Assembly (NCBI RefSeq): GCF_900107155.1
Contig: NZ_FNOX01000018.1
Coordinates: forward strand, 25,575 to 89,574
Source: Pseudomonas salomonii
GTDB taxonomy: Bacteria; Pseudomonadota; Gammaproteobacteria; Pseudomonadales; Pseudomonadaceae
Direction of reading: 5' to 3'
DNA: 64,000 nt
Shown here: piece after piece, positions 44,379-54,004 of the stretch
How the letters are laid out: each line of letters begins with the position of its first letter
Position numbering within the stretch: position 1 is the stretch's first letter
The notes under the pieces: generated by a model
The model's database searches: none
Told to the model about the DNA's origin: nothing
Seen by the model: only the letters and a program-made list of their open reading frames with translations
Made by a program: the position numbers and the translations under genes

Positions 44379-45764
44379 ATGCTCTCCGTTAATAACAAGC
44401 TTTATAGGACGTTTGCATTATTTGAGCCTGCGCATCAACAACCCGGTGCCGTCAAGGACACGCCATTGGTGTCCTACACCACCGCCCAAGCCGCCAGGCA
44501 CCTGCTACGCGCCAGCCGGGAAATGGGATTGAAATGGCAAGACCATAACCACGACGGCGTCATTGATATTGCCTCTGAATTCTTTACGCCGGATGAGTCG
44601 CACCGGGTCAGTCATGTGCCCAAGGGGGCCCGTGAGTTGAATGAACAACAAAAGAAACGGGCGCTTACGTCGATGCAAGCCTGGGCGGATGTCGCCCGTA
44701 TAAAGTTCTCGCATAAAAGCGCCAGTAACGAGGGGCGGCTGACCTTGGGTGTTTACGAAGGCAACGAGGAATCCTATGCGACCCTGCCCTTTCCCAAAAG
44801 CTTTAAAAAAGGCGGTGAGGCATGGCTGGACTCAGAACATGCACGGCCGAGGACTGACCGTTACGACCAACATGTCATGGCCCACGAAATTGGGCATACG
44901 CTGGGCCTTGACCATACCGGTGACTATAACCGGCAACCGGCCAAGCGCGGATACATTGAAGACTCTCAAGCCTACAGCCTGATGAGCTATAACCCCGAAA
45001 TCAGCAGCGGGCAAAACTTCGCAAAAAACGCACAGTGGACCCACTACTCGGTAGCGCCACTGATGCATGACATTGCCGCGATACAGGCCGCCTACGGCGC
45101 CAACTATCAAACCCGTAGCGGCGATACCGTTTACGGTTTCAACTCCAACACCGAACGCGACTATTTCAGCCTGACGTCCTCACAGGACGCGCCGGTTTTT
45201 TGCATATGGGATGGCGGCGGCAACGATACGTTGGACTGCTCCGGTTTCAATCAGAAACAAACCATCAACTTGAACGCCGAAGCCTTCTCTGATGTGGGCG
45301 GTATGAAAGGCAATGTTTCCATTGCCAAGGGCGTGACCATCGAAAATGCCATTGGCGGCAGCCATGACGATACGTTGATCGGCAACCGCGCAAACAACCG
45401 CCTCAAGGGCGGGGGCGGCGCAGATACCTTGAGGGGCGGCGGGGGCGCGGATGTTTTTGTGTACGACAAGGCGAGCGACTCCACCCCGGCGAGCGCCGAC
45501 CTGATCACCGACTTTGTCAGTGGCCGAGACAGGATCGACCTTACCGGGTTGAGCCAGGACACCCGTACTCAACTGCAACGGGTGCACACCTACACCGGCC
45601 GCGCGGGCGACACGCTGGTGAGGTTCAACGCCTACCGTAATCGGTACTTTGTCGCCATTGACCTGACCGGCAACGGCCAGACGGACTTTCTGCTGAAAAG
45701 CACGCGGTTGATAAGGCCCCAGGATATCAGTGGGCTGACCACCTCACGGTATGCCTCCGGATAA
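44379..45764 (+). CDS. Serralysin-type zinc metalloprotease 2
   Basis: 461 aa; ATG preceded by AAAGGA. Catalytic HEIGHTLGLDH (H169, E170, H173, H179), Met-turn SLMSYNPE, then IGGSHDDTLIGNRANNRL and GGGGADTLRGGGGAD calcium-binding RTX repeats, and a single C-terminal secretion module ending near TDFLLKSTRLIRPQDISGL. No signal peptide, consistent with type I export. It lies about 100 bp after protease 1 and is probably cotranscribed. Confidence 0.92.
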   Translation: MLSVNNKLYRTFALFEPAHQQPGAVKDTPLVSYTTAQAARHLLRASREMGLKWQDHNHDGVIDIASEFFTPDESHRVSHVPKGARELNEQQKKRALTSMQAWADVARIKFSHKSASNEGRLTLGVYEGNEESYATLPFPKSFKKGGEAWLDSEHARPRTDRYDQHVMAHEIGHTLGLDHTGDYNRQPAKRGYIEDSQAYSLMSYNPEISSGQNFAKNAQWTHYSVAPLMHDIAAIQAAYGANYQTRSGDTVYGFNSNTERDYFSLTSSQDAPVFCIWDGGGNDTLDCSGFNQKQTINLNAEAFSDVGGMKGNVSIAKGVTIENAIGGSHDDTLIGNRANNRLKGGGGADTLRGGGGADVFVYDKASDSTPASADLITDFVSGRDRIDLTGLSQDTRTQLQRVHTYTGRAGDTLVRFNAYRNRYFVAIDLTGNGQTDFLLKSTRLIRPQDISGLTTSRYASG

Positions 45765-46069
45765 GCTCGCGGTCGCGCCAGGGCTCAAGGTTGTACCTGA
45801 ACGCGTGTGAAAAACGGTCATCGGCGATGGCCGTTTTTTCTGATGCAGGGCGAAAATTCAGCCCAGGACCGGGCATTGGCTTAACGCTGTGTAGGAACAC
45901 TTTACCTACAAGAAAAACGACTTACTCGGACACACATCAGGCTTTGGAAAGTGACGCCAACGCTGTCAACTTTCTACTCAGCAAAATGGAACTTGCCTGC
46001 CTCACCAAGAAGGAAAATTGCCAATACCCTGTGAGAATAACGACCTTGAGAATTAATCCTGTAACGCCG
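45765..46069. other. Gap between proteases 2 and 3
   Basis: 305 bp. The protease 3 frame is open through most of it (from 45791), but codons here do not resemble the protease family and no ribosome site supports an early start. Possible leader or promoter. Confidence 0.45.
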
Positions 46070-47419
46070 ATGTACAACCCAAATTCAAGCAGCGCTCAAT
46101 CGACCCGAAACCCTGCATACCGCCGCTGGGACGCCCCCGCTGTCCGTTCTGCGAGCAGCACTGGGGGCAACTATGACGCCACTCTACGCCCTGACGACCC
46201 TTACATACACAAAGCCAACAGGCAGTCCTTTAATAAGCAACAGGCCATTGAGCAGCTCACGCGATATACAACAACATGGCGAGACTTGAACCAAAACAAG
46301 CAGATTGAAATTTCTTACAACTTCCTTAACGAAAAGGGTCTGGGGTTTAACGACTACCAGAAACAAGAGGCCCGCCGTTCCATCCAGTCCTGGGGTGACG
46401 TGGCCAAGCTGGACTTCACTGAAAATGGCGCCCCGGCAGAAGGACGGTTGACCTTTCGCATTACCGATACCATCAGGTCTGCCGACGGTACCTACCCTTA
46501 CGGTCAATACAAAGACAGTTTCAGCGGTGATACTCGCTACAACCCAAGACATGTGAACCGTCACACGTTCACCCACGAAATCGGTCACAGCCTCGGCCTG
46601 TCGCACCCAGGCACCTATGACGGTCTAGCGGACGATAATAAACGGGTGTATGCCCAAGACTCTAAAGCCCATACCGTCATGAGCTACTTCGGTGCGCAAA
46701 ACAGTGGCAAAGCGATCAACGGCACCCCCATCGCGCCCATGATGGATGACATCAGTGCCATCCAACACAAATACGGCGCCAATTACCAAACCCGCAGAGA
46801 AAACAACACCTATGGCTTCAACTCCAATACCGGCAGGGACTATTACTCCCTGAGAAACCCACAGGATGCGGCGAATTTCTGCGTATGGGACGGCGCCGGC
46901 AACGACACACTGGACGTATCGGGTTACCACACCAACCAGGTCATTAACCTCAGGGCGGGCTCGTTCTCTGATGTAGGCAACGGCAAAGGCAACGTTTCTA
47001 TCGCCCGCAACTGCCTCATCGAAAACGCTATCGGTGGCTCAGGCCACGATGTGATGATCGGCAACGAGGCCGATAACCGGCTCACCGGTGGGGCGGGTGC
47101 GGACCGCATGCGCGGCGGTGGCGGCGCCGACAGTTTCGTCTACAACTACGCCAGCGACTCCACACCTGCCAACCCCGACGTCATCATGGACTTCACCAGC
47201 GGCACCGACAAGGTTGACCTGCGCGGGCTGGAGCGAAGAACCAAGGCGCAATTCAAGCCCGTCAAGGCATTCAGCGGGCGCATTGGCGACGCGATCGTGG
47301 GTTTCAACCCACAGACCCAGCGCCATTTCATCGCCATCGACTTGACCGGCAACCGCACAGCAGACTTCCTGGTGACCAGTACGCAAGTGATCAGGCCACA
47401 GGATGTACTTGTGAACTGA
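46070..47419 (+). CDS. Serralysin-type zinc metalloprotease 3
   Basis: 449 aa from MYNPNSSSAQ (start uncertain: GTG at 46031 or ATG at 45986 are in frame). Zinc motif HEIGHSLGLSH (H169, E170, H173, H179 from this start), Met-turn TVMSYF, RTX elements IGGSGHDVMIGNEADNRL and GGAGADRMRGGGGAD, and C-terminal module ending DFLVTSTQVIRPQDVLVN, a typical serralysin export tail. Closest to protease 1 in the catalytic and RTX parts, but with one C-terminal module. Confidence 0.9.
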   Translation: MYNPNSSSAQSTRNPAYRRWDAPAVRSASSTGGNYDATLRPDDPYIHKANRQSFNKQQAIEQLTRYTTTWRDLNQNKQIEISYNFLNEKGLGFNDYQKQEARRSIQSWGDVAKLDFTENGAPAEGRLTFRITDTIRSADGTYPYGQYKDSFSGDTRYNPRHVNRHTFTHEIGHSLGLSHPGTYDGLADDNKRVYAQDSKAHTVMSYFGAQNSGKAINGTPIAPMMDDISAIQHKYGANYQTRRENNTYGFNSNTGRDYYSLRNPQDAANFCVWDGAGNDTLDVSGYHTNQVINLRAGSFSDVGNGKGNVSIARNCLIENAIGGSGHDVMIGNEADNRLTGGAGADRMRGGGGADSFVYNYASDSTPANPDVIMDFTSGTDKVDLRGLERRTKAQFKPVKAFSGRIGDAIVGFNPQTQRHFIAIDLTGNRTADFLVTSTQVIRPQDVLVN

Positions 47420-47500
47420 CTGCAACGCGTGAGCACCAAACCCGCGAAGCCTTTGCGGACCGAAGCGGCCAGCAAAGGCTGTTCACGGTTGAACAGGCAC

Positions 47501-48151
47501 TCAGTCGGTGCCGTATTTTGGGTTGCGCGGGCCATACAAAATGCCGGTGCGCTGCCCCGCCGACAGCAGGCGGACACTGGCAATACCGGCAATCGGGTGC
47601 GCCGCATCGGTGGAGCTGTTGATCACCTGCTTCACCGCTGCCGAGACCAGCATGCCCACCAGGCCGCCGCCATTGTTGTTGCCTTCCTCGCTGGAAGCGC
47701 GTGCCGAGCCGGTCCACAACGTGGTGCCGGTGCGCAGGTCCACCAGCTTGGCCGAGGCCGTCACGGAGGTGTCGCTGGAGATCAGCATGTACTTGGTGCC
47801 GTAGTCGCTGATGGTGATGTACAGCGCCGCGTCCGCACCAAAAATGTCATGCAGCTTGCCCGGCGCCACGCCCTGGATATCGTTGGCGGTGGTCAGGCCG
47901 TTCTGGCGGAAGGTCTCGTCCACCAGGGCAATCGGCAGCACGTAGTAACCGGCTTCGGCCAACGGGTAGGTGACCTGCGAAACCAGGCTGTAGGACGCCT
48001 GCACTTCCGGCGATTCATTGATGGGGGGCAGTACCAGGATCGACTTCGGCCGAGCCTGTTTGAAGGCCGTGTAATCAATGGTTTTGGGCGCCGCGCAACC
48101 GCCGAGCAACGCCAGGGCCAGCAAGGCGCCGGTGAGTTTTAACAGGTTCAT
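47501..48151 (-). CDS. DUF799/GNA1162-like lipoprotein
   Basis: 216 aa. Lipobox LALLGGC (Cys near residue 19), then SILVLPPINESPEVQASYSLVSQVTYPLAEAGYYVLP and LVDETFRQNGLTTANDIQGV, matching the DUF799 lipoprotein family. Its start overlaps the end of the DUF4810-like gene by four bases. It is the last gene of a three-lipoprotein operon with a CsgG-like protein. Role unknown, presumably outer-membrane assembly or secretion. Confidence 0.85.
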   Translation of the reverse strand: MNLLKLTGALLALALLGGCAAPKTIDYTAFKQARPKSILVLPPINESPEVQASYSLVSQVTYPLAEAGYYVLPIALVDETFRQNGLTTANDIQGVAPGKLHDIFGADAALYITISDYGTKYMLISSDTSVTASAKLVDLRTGTTLWTGSARASSEEGNNNGGGLVGMLVSAAVKQVINSSTDAAHPIAGIASVRLLSAGQRTGILYGPRNPKYGTD

Positions 48152-48510
48152 TTAGTGGCGACTCCAGCCTTGGCGTTTTTAAGCAGAAAATCCATGTACG
48201 CGGCGGACTCAGGGAACAACGCCTTCTCGGTACGGAATTCCTGCACCATCTGGTCATCCTTGCCCATGCTCAGGTACAGCATGCCCAGGTGCGCGTGGTA
48301 ACCCGGCGGGGCCTTGCGGCCACTGGCGTTGATCTTTTGCAGATCACGCTCCAGGGCTTCCACTTGCGCTTCCTTGGGCTCGCCCTTGAAGTACTCGTAA
48401 ACCTGCGGCTGGTAGCTTTCCCACTGATACAGGGGTTGGGGCGCCGTGTGGCACCCGGCGACCGTCGCGATTGCTGTCAGCATCAGCGCCAACTTAACTG
48501 CCTTGCTCAT
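48148..48510 (-). CDS. DUF4810-like small lipoprotein
   Basis: 120 aa. Lipobox ATVAGC (Cys20), then LYQWESYQPQVYEYFKG and a TPR-like helical stretch (PPGYHAHLGMLYLSMGKDDQMVQEFRTEKALFPESAAYMDFLLK). This matches DUF4810, which regularly lies between CsgG-like and DUF799 genes. It is about 30 bp after the CsgG-like gene and overlaps the DUF799 gene by four bases. Confidence 0.85.
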   Translation of the reverse strand: MSKAVKLALMLTAIATVAGCHTAPQPLYQWESYQPQVYEYFKGEPKEAQVEALERDLQKINASGRKAPPGYHAHLGMLYLSMGKDDQMVQEFRTEKALFPESAAYMDFLLKNAKAGVATK

Positions 48511-48539
48511 CCGTGTAGTGCTCCTTGGCGTTCTTGTTA

Positions 48540-49220
48540 TCAGTTACGCGGGTTCCAGGCGCCGGCGTTGATGCCGTCTACCAGGCGGTTGATCGCTTCG
48601 CGCATGGCCAGGTCCAGAACCTTGCCATTGAGGGTGGAGTCGTAGCTGGCAGTGCCGCCAAAACCGATGACTTCGCGGTTGGACAGCGCGTATTCACCAG
48701 CGCCCTGGGTGGAATACACCACTTCGGAGGTGCTGATGTTGACGATATTCAGCGCAACCTTGGCGTAGGCCACCTGGGTTTTGCCACGGCCGAGAATGCC
48801 GAACAACTGGCGGTCGCCGGTCTCTTTGCGGCCGAACTCGGTCACGTCGCCCGTCACCACGTAGTCAGCGCCTTTAAGCTTCTGCACGGCGCCTTTGATC
48901 GCGGCTTCCTGGGAGATTTCGCCCATGTTGTCGCGGTCCAGCACGCTGAAGCGGTTGGTCTGCTGCAGGTGGGTGATCAGGATGGTCTTGGCCTGGCCGC
49001 CCAGGCGGTCAACGCCGTCGGAGAAGATGCCGCGCATGTAGCTGGAGCGGTTATCGAACTTGCCCACGGCAATTGGCACACGCACGCCGGAATAAGCGAC
49101 GTGGGCGCTGGCAACTTGCTCCACCGGCATCGCGCGGTTGCTCTCGGTGGCGCAACCGGCCACGTTCAGCAACGCTGCGGCGGTGAGGCCCGACAGCAGA
49201 ATTTTGGACAGTGTTTTCAC
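48540..49220 (-). CDS. CsgG/HfaB-like lipoprotein
   Basis: 226 aa. Lipobox LLNVAGC (Cys23), then VPIAVGKFDNRSSYMRG, ILITHLQQTNRFSVLDRDNM and ADYVVTGDVTEFGRKE, the CsgG-family core. CsgG forms the outer-membrane curli pore and HfaB anchors holdfast; the present protein lacks curli partners and instead heads a lipoprotein operon. Whether it forms a pore is unknown. Confidence 0.88.
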   Translation of the reverse strand: MKTLSKILLSGLTAAALLNVAGCATESNRAMPVEQVASAHVAYSGVRVPIAVGKFDNRSSYMRGIFSDGVDRLGGQAKTILITHLQQTNRFSVLDRDNMGEISQEAAIKGAVQKLKGADYVVTGDVTEFGRKETGDRQLFGILGRGKTQVAYAKVALNIVNISTSEVVYSTQGAGEYALSNREVIGFGGTASYDSTLNGKVLDLAMREAINRLVDGINAGAWNPRN

Positions 49221-49649
49221 AGGGTGCTCCTAGGGGTGAAACCAACGGAAAGGGCTGTGGTGTACGTTATCAACGAAGTCGCGGCGATCAGATTTTGCTG
49301 AAAAAGCGCGCGCGTTTACACACGGCCTCAACATCGATAATGTCGAGCCCGCCAATAGCGGTATCAGGAAGAGTGACTGCCATGCAGCAGTGCGGTTGAA
49401 ACATGCGGCCCGCGGTGAGGCGGGTGGCAGGGAGAAAAGCAGAGAGGCGCATTGCTTGATTCGTCCTTGAAAAATGCCGTGTATCCAGTGCGCGGTATTT
49501 TACGGGGTTGCCCTGTGTACTCAAGCGGTTTCACCGCTTCGCAAGCGTTCCCCGCTCAACGGCATTCTGTTACGTTGCGCGCCCGCCTCAAGTTACACAG
49601 CCATCGGTCGAGACATTGGCTTGGCTTGTTCATTAAATAGGGATATTGC
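49221..49649. other. Divergent intergenic region between lipoprotein operons
   Basis: 429 bp. It should contain divergent promoters for the CsgG-like operon (minus) and the lipoprotein pair (plus). A 62-codon frame on the plus strand (49452-49640) lacks a ribosome site and is not accepted as a gene. Confidence 0.5.
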
Positions 49650-50261
49650 GTGTTGAAAACCCTCCTTCGGGCTGCGGCCCTGCTCGCGACGCTGTCGATG
49701 ACCGGCTGCGTCTCCTACACCGTCAGCGGCCCCATTGGCGCCCCGCTCCACCCGGCCCCCATCAGCAGCCCACGCAGTGCGCAAGTCGCTGATGTGACAG
49801 TGAGCGCCGCCGACGTCAACGACGCCAACAAAACCGCGATCAGCCGTTCGCTCACGGCCCAGCTCAATCAGTACGTGCGTACGGCGGGCTACTTCAAGCA
49901 GGTCACTGAGTACCCGGTGCGCCTTGGCGAAAACGACGTCGCGCTGAAATTCAACATGACCTCCCTCAAGGGCCACCGTGGCGTTCACCCCGCCTACGTG
50001 CCTGGCGCGCTGTTGACGCTGACGATCTGGATCTGGGTCAACGGCCCGATTTTCGTCGACACCTTCGACGTGGCCGGCGACCTGGTGATTGTCGACCGCG
50101 ACGGCAAGGAACTGGCGAGCGCCAAGCAAGAGGTCAAGTTTGAACGCAACGTGGGCCTCTACGGCCGCGAATACTGGGCCCCGACCATGGGCGCCAAACA
50201 GTTGAACGAACTGGTCGCGCAACTGCTCGATACCGCCACTGCCAAACTGGCCAAACCGTAA
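49650..50261 (+). CDS. Uncharacterised lipoprotein A
   Basis: 203 aa starting at GTG (GGGAT about 6 bases upstream). Lipobox LSMTGC (Cys20) then VSYTVSGPIGAPLHPAP. The domain has VADVTVSAADVNDANKTAISRSLTAQLNQYVRTAGYF and a short hydrophobic stretch (ALLTLTIWIWVNGPIFVDTFDV). No named family is recognised. It is 16 bp upstream of lipoprotein B and shares the CVSY start of the mature protein with it. Confidence 0.8.
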   Translation: MLKTLLRAAALLATLSMTGCVSYTVSGPIGAPLHPAPISSPRSAQVADVTVSAADVNDANKTAISRSLTAQLNQYVRTAGYFKQVTEYPVRLGENDVALKFNMTSLKGHRGVHPAYVPGALLTLTIWIWVNGPIFVDTFDVAGDLVIVDRDGKELASAKQEVKFERNVGLYGREYWAPTMGAKQLNELVAQLLDTATAKLAKP

Positions 50262-50277
50262 TTTCAGGGAGCAACAC

Positions 50278-50865
50278 ATGAAAGGGTTGATCAAACACAG
50301 CCTGGTCCTCGCCGCCGTCTTGTTGACCGGTTGCGTGTCCTACTCGCAACACGAATTGCCAGCCGTGCAAACCTGGCCGCCGACCGCCAGCACACCGGCA
50401 CAGAAACCCACCGCCTACGTGCGCACCACGGCGCTGAGCCAGGTCAACGGCGGCCCCGGCAATACCACGGCCGGCGCACCGGCGGCGCTGTGGGAAAAAA
50501 CCGTGGCCGATGGGTTCCGCCAGTCCAACCGCTTTGCACGGGTGAGCACCGACAAGGTCGACTCGGACATCTATGCCGATGCCACGCTGTACAACAACGA
50601 ACAGTTCAGCATGGCCTCGGCGATCATCACCGGCGCCACGTTCTTCATCATCCCGTCCACGGCGAAGAACACCTTCACCCTGGAAACCGTGTTCAAGGAC
50701 AAGGACGGCAAAGAGTTGGGCCGCGTGAAGAAAAGCGAATCCGTGCGCACCTGGATGCACCTGGTGCTGATCGTGGGCATTCCGTTCCAGGCCAATACCG
50801 CTGAAGTGGTTGAAGCCCTGACACGCAGCACGCTGGATGAGGCCGTGCAGCGCAAGTTGTTCTGA
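50278..50865 (+). CDS. Uncharacterised lipoprotein B
   Basis: 195 aa; GGGAG 7 bases before the ATG. Lipobox AVLLTGC (Cys19), then VSYSQHELPAVQTWPP. Central segment DGFRQSNRFARVSTDKVDSDIYADATLYNNEQFSM resembles the DNRF/ADYV-type strands of CsgG-like and DUF799 proteins, but this is weak. A hydrophobic SAIITGATFFIIPS segment lies near residue 120. Partner of lipoprotein A. Confidence 0.8.
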   Translation: MKGLIKHSLVLAAVLLTGCVSYSQHELPAVQTWPPTASTPAQKPTAYVRTTALSQVNGGPGNTTAGAPAALWEKTVADGFRQSNRFARVSTDKVDSDIYADATLYNNEQFSMASAIITGATFFIIPSTAKNTFTLETVFKDKDGKELGRVKKSESVRTWMHLVLIVGIPFQANTAEVVEALTRSTLDEAVQRKLF

Positions 50866-50877
50866 CATCAGGAAGCT

Positions 50878-50990
50878 GATCGTTCCCACGCTCCGCGTGG
50901 GAATGCATACGGTGACGCTCTGCGTCACGGCCTTAAGGGCAGACGCAGAGCGTCCAGGGCGGCATTCCCACGCAGAGCGTGGGAACGATC
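50878..50990. repeat. Long palindromic repeat, copy 3
   Basis: Arms GATCGTTCCCACGCTCCGCG and complement GTGGGAACGATC, inner GACGCTCTGCGTC arms; between the convergent lipoprotein B and autotransporter genes. Confidence 0.88.
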
Positions 50991-51001
50991 AGCGCTGGGG
51001 C

Positions 51002-53566
51002 TTAGAACGCGTAACGCGCTTTGAGCATCACGCCATCGGCGTCAAAGCCACTGCGCGCTTGGCGGGTGTAGCTGGCGCCCACGGTGAAGTCCGACACCTG
51101 GTAGTTCACGCCCACACTCGCCTCGTAGCTGTCACGCGCCACCGACGCGCCAGTGGTGGTGAACGCTGCACCACCCGCCACGAAGTTGGAGGTTTGCGCG
51201 ACGCGATCACCCATCAGGTCGTGATACGCCATCAAAGTCGCTTCCGGTTGCAGGCTGCCTGCGCCCATCGGCAAGTTGCCGGCCAAACGCACACCCGCGC
51301 CCAGCTCACCCACTTCATAGCGCTGCGAACGCGTGCTCAACGCGGCGGCCGAGCCCTTCTCGTCAAAACTGTCCATGCGCACGTTGGCATAACGCGCCGC
51401 CACGCGCGGCTCGATCACCACCGCCTGCGATGGCTTGAAGCTGTAGCCGCCGATCACGCTGGCCGACAACACATTACTGTCGTAACTGCCCTTGGCCGTG
51501 GTGCCCGCCACATGGCGCTTGCTGTCGTTGTCGTTATGACCGTAGCTGAGGCTGCCATCGACAAACCAGTTTTGCAGCGCCCAGTTGCCATACAGCGACA
51601 GCGCGTGGCCCTCCACATCGGTCTTGTTGCCAAGGTCCGAATGGATGTTGGAATTAAGGTAGCTGTAAGCCACGCCCAGGGTGGTGGTGTCGTTCAAACG
51701 CCCGTCCACACCCACGGCCATGCCGCTGCTGTTGGCCGAGTAACCGTTGTTACCGCCGCGCCCATCCTGGTCCATGTTGCTGCTCAAACCCTGCACCCAC
51801 ACGCCGCCGGTTTGATGGCCTTCGCGCTGGTCGGTAAGGCGGTTGAAGATCGCGCCATTGATAACAGTCTGCCCCGACAACGCTACATCCAGCGCGCCAC
51901 GGTTCACATCCGGCTTGAGCTGTTCACTCACCTGAGCAAGCTGTTGCGCAGTCCCGGCGTTGGCGAGGGACTGGAACACTGGGTCGTTCTGGTTGAGCCC
52001 GCCGAGCACATCGTTCTTGAACGTATTCACCGCCGTGGCCGCTGCGGCGCTGGCACCTGCACCGGCAAGTTCCTGCTGCACTTGCTGGTTGTCTTTAACT
52101 GCGACAACAGCCTTGACCGTTTGCGCATCCGCCGAGTAGCTCAGCACGTTGAGCAGCGACGACGAACTGGCAACCGACAGACCGTTGTTCTGCACACTGG
52201 TGGCCTGCAACAGGGTGTATTGAGTGCCGTTATTGGTGCGCGCAAAGTCGCCTGGCTGCGCACTCACCGTAAGCTTCGACGCCTGGGCGAAATTGGCCGT
52301 ACCGTTGACCGACAGATACGGCGTGGTCGGCACCACGCTGTCGGCCAAGTGCATATCAATGCCCGCACCGCTGGCGACGTTAAGGTTGCCGCTGATCGTG
52401 GTACCGGGCGCGGCCAGGTTCAACGAGCCGGAATTGATCGATACCGGCGCGATAATGCGATTGCCGACAAAATCAGCTTGGCCAGCGACATTCACTGCAC
52501 TCAAGTTGAGCAGGTCGCCGGTGATTTTGCCGCCCGTCCAGTTCAGCGTGGCAAGGTTGGCGGCGTCGATGGCCGTGCCGGATTTGCTGCGGATCTCGCC
52601 TGCTTGCTGGTTGATCTCGAACGGCGAAGTCTGGTCGCGGGCATCGACCAGGATCGCGGTGCTGTCGGCACTGATCAGGCCACGGTTGATAACGCCGCGC
52701 GCACCCGGCTGCGGGTTCTGGGTAAAGGTCGCCCCAGTCAGATGCACAGCCACCGCATTGGCGCCGTTGGCTTCAATCGTGCCGGTGTTGAGCACGTAAT
52801 CGAAGGTACCGGAGTTGAACTGTACGGCCCTGGCCATGCCACCGTTGACCGTCACCACACCGCTGTTTTCTATACGCAGGTCACTGGTGTCGGTTTCAAC
52901 TTCAATGCCCAACGCCTCTTCACCCGTGACGCGGATGGTGCCGGAGTTGAGGATTTTGCCGCCCACGGTCACCGGCATGTTGTTATGGGTATCCAGGATC
53001 AGGCCGTAGCCGTAGATGGAAGTGACATCAATCAGGCCGGAGTTGATCACGTCACCACCAACGGTCGTACCATTGAGGTACATGCCCTCGCCGTCACTGT
53101 CCGACCCCGGCACGTCAACGGCGACGATAGTTCCGGAGTTGATCACGCTGCCGCCGATGTTCGCGGCGCCCACCTCAAAACCTTCGGCCCAGGTCTGGTT
53201 GGTAAGCCTGATCGTACCAGCCTGGATGACATCACCGGTGATCGTGCCGCCACGGGCGCGCAGATCAGAGTCCAGCGCGCCATCCACCACAAAACCACGG
53301 ATGTTGAGGCCACTGCCATCAATGGTGTAGTCGGCGCGGTTGATCAGCGAACCCTGAACATTGGTTTCGGCAACACTGGCCCCATCGACATTGCGCTGGG
53401 TGGCCACCACATTGCGCGACCCGACCAAGGTGACAGGCTCGTTGAACACCTGGCCTTTCCACTTGTTCTGGCCGCTGCTCACGTCGAATTCCACCGCAGC
53501 AACATGCGCGGCGCCTGCGCTGACCATCAGGGCCAACAGGGTTTTCTGGAACGGCTTACGCTTCAT
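51002..53566 (-). CDS. Type V autotransporter
   Basis: 854 aa from MKRKPFQKTLLALMVSAGAA (GGAG 6 bases upstream). Signal peptide to about residue 24. The passenger (to about 560) has many GG(D/S)VINSG(L/T)I-like turns forming a parallel beta-helix. A helical linker (VQQELAGAGASAAAATAVNTF) leads to the C-terminal autotransporter barrel (from GGVWVQGLSSNMDQDGRGG to terminal MLKARYAF). No protease or esterase catalytic motif is seen in the passenger, so an adhesin or surface structural role is likely. Confidence 0.92.
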   Translation of the reverse strand: MKRKPFQKTLLALMVSAGAAHVAAVEFDVSSGQNKWKGQVFNEPVTLVGSRNVVATQRNVDGASVAETNVQGSLINRADYTIDGSGLNIRGFVVDGALDSDLRARGGTITGDVIQAGTIRLTNQTWAEGFEVGAANIGGSVINSGTIVAVDVPGSDSDGEGMYLNGTTVGGDVINSGLIDVTSIYGYGLILDTHNNMPVTVGGKILNSGTIRVTGEEALGIEVETDTSDLRIENSGVVTVNGGMARAVQFNSGTFDYVLNTGTIEANGANAVAVHLTGATFTQNPQPGARGVINRGLISADSTAILVDARDQTSPFEINQQAGEIRSKSGTAIDAANLATLNWTGGKITGDLLNLSAVNVAGQADFVGNRIIAPVSINSGSLNLAAPGTTISGNLNVASGAGIDMHLADSVVPTTPYLSVNGTANFAQASKLTVSAQPGDFARTNNGTQYTLLQATSVQNNGLSVASSSSLLNVLSYSADAQTVKAVVAVKDNQQVQQELAGAGASAAAATAVNTFKNDVLGGLNQNDPVFQSLANAGTAQQLAQVSEQLKPDVNRGALDVALSGQTVINGAIFNRLTDQREGHQTGGVWVQGLSSNMDQDGRGGNNGYSANSSGMAVGVDGRLNDTTTLGVAYSYLNSNIHSDLGNKTDVEGHALSLYGNWALQNWFVDGSLSYGHNDNDSKRHVAGTTAKGSYDSNVLSASVIGGYSFKPSQAVVIEPRVAARYANVRMDSFDEKGSAAALSTRSQRYEVGELGAGVRLAGNLPMGAGSLQPEATLMAYHDLMGDRVAQTSNFVAGGAAFTTTGASVARDSYEASVGVNYQVSDFTVGASYTRQARSGFDADGVMLKARYAF

Positions 53567-53966
53567 TTCAAACTCCATGAACTACAGTCAAAGCCGCCAA
53601 TACGCCCGGCGGCTGTAGGTGTGCTGAGCGAGGGATCAGATGATCCGAATGCACTCCCCAAGGCACTTTGCTGAACCACAGGCGCGGGCAATCGCACCGC
53701 AGCCGGTGGTGGCAGACAAGGGAATGGGGAGGCGAAGTTCACATTAATCCTTAATGTCGTTTTAAAACGCTGCAGTCCATGCAGCCCGACCGGTTGCGGG
53801 TGGGCGGGGTAAAGACCCGGGTTTGAGGGAAATGGTTCCTTTTGCGGTAGGAAACTTCCCCAAACTACCGAGGGTTTGCCTGATATCCGTGAGCGGACGG
53901 CGGAATGCGTTGGGGATGGAGGGGCTGGGGATAGGCGAAAGGGGGTTGAGTCAGGGCGTTGGTGCC

Positions 53967-53998
53967 TTGCGTGGGTTTGGGTGGGGAGCTTTTATAGT
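53967..53998 (+). promoter_or_regulatory. Promoter-like sequence of leader 1
   Basis: TTGCGT with TTTATA/TATAGT 18-20 bases downstream, aligned with the equivalent sequence in repeat 2. Confidence 0.5.
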
Positions 53999-54004
53999 CC
54001 GGCC

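Noticed and set aside
47449..47481. Hairpin AGCCTTTGC/GCAAAGGCT after protease 3
   Set aside because: No T-run on either side; not called as a terminator, though it may be one of low efficiency.
49452..49640. 62-codon plus-strand frame between lipoprotein operons
   Set aside because: No ribosome site, Arg/Ser/His-rich composition and location in a promoter region argue against a gene.
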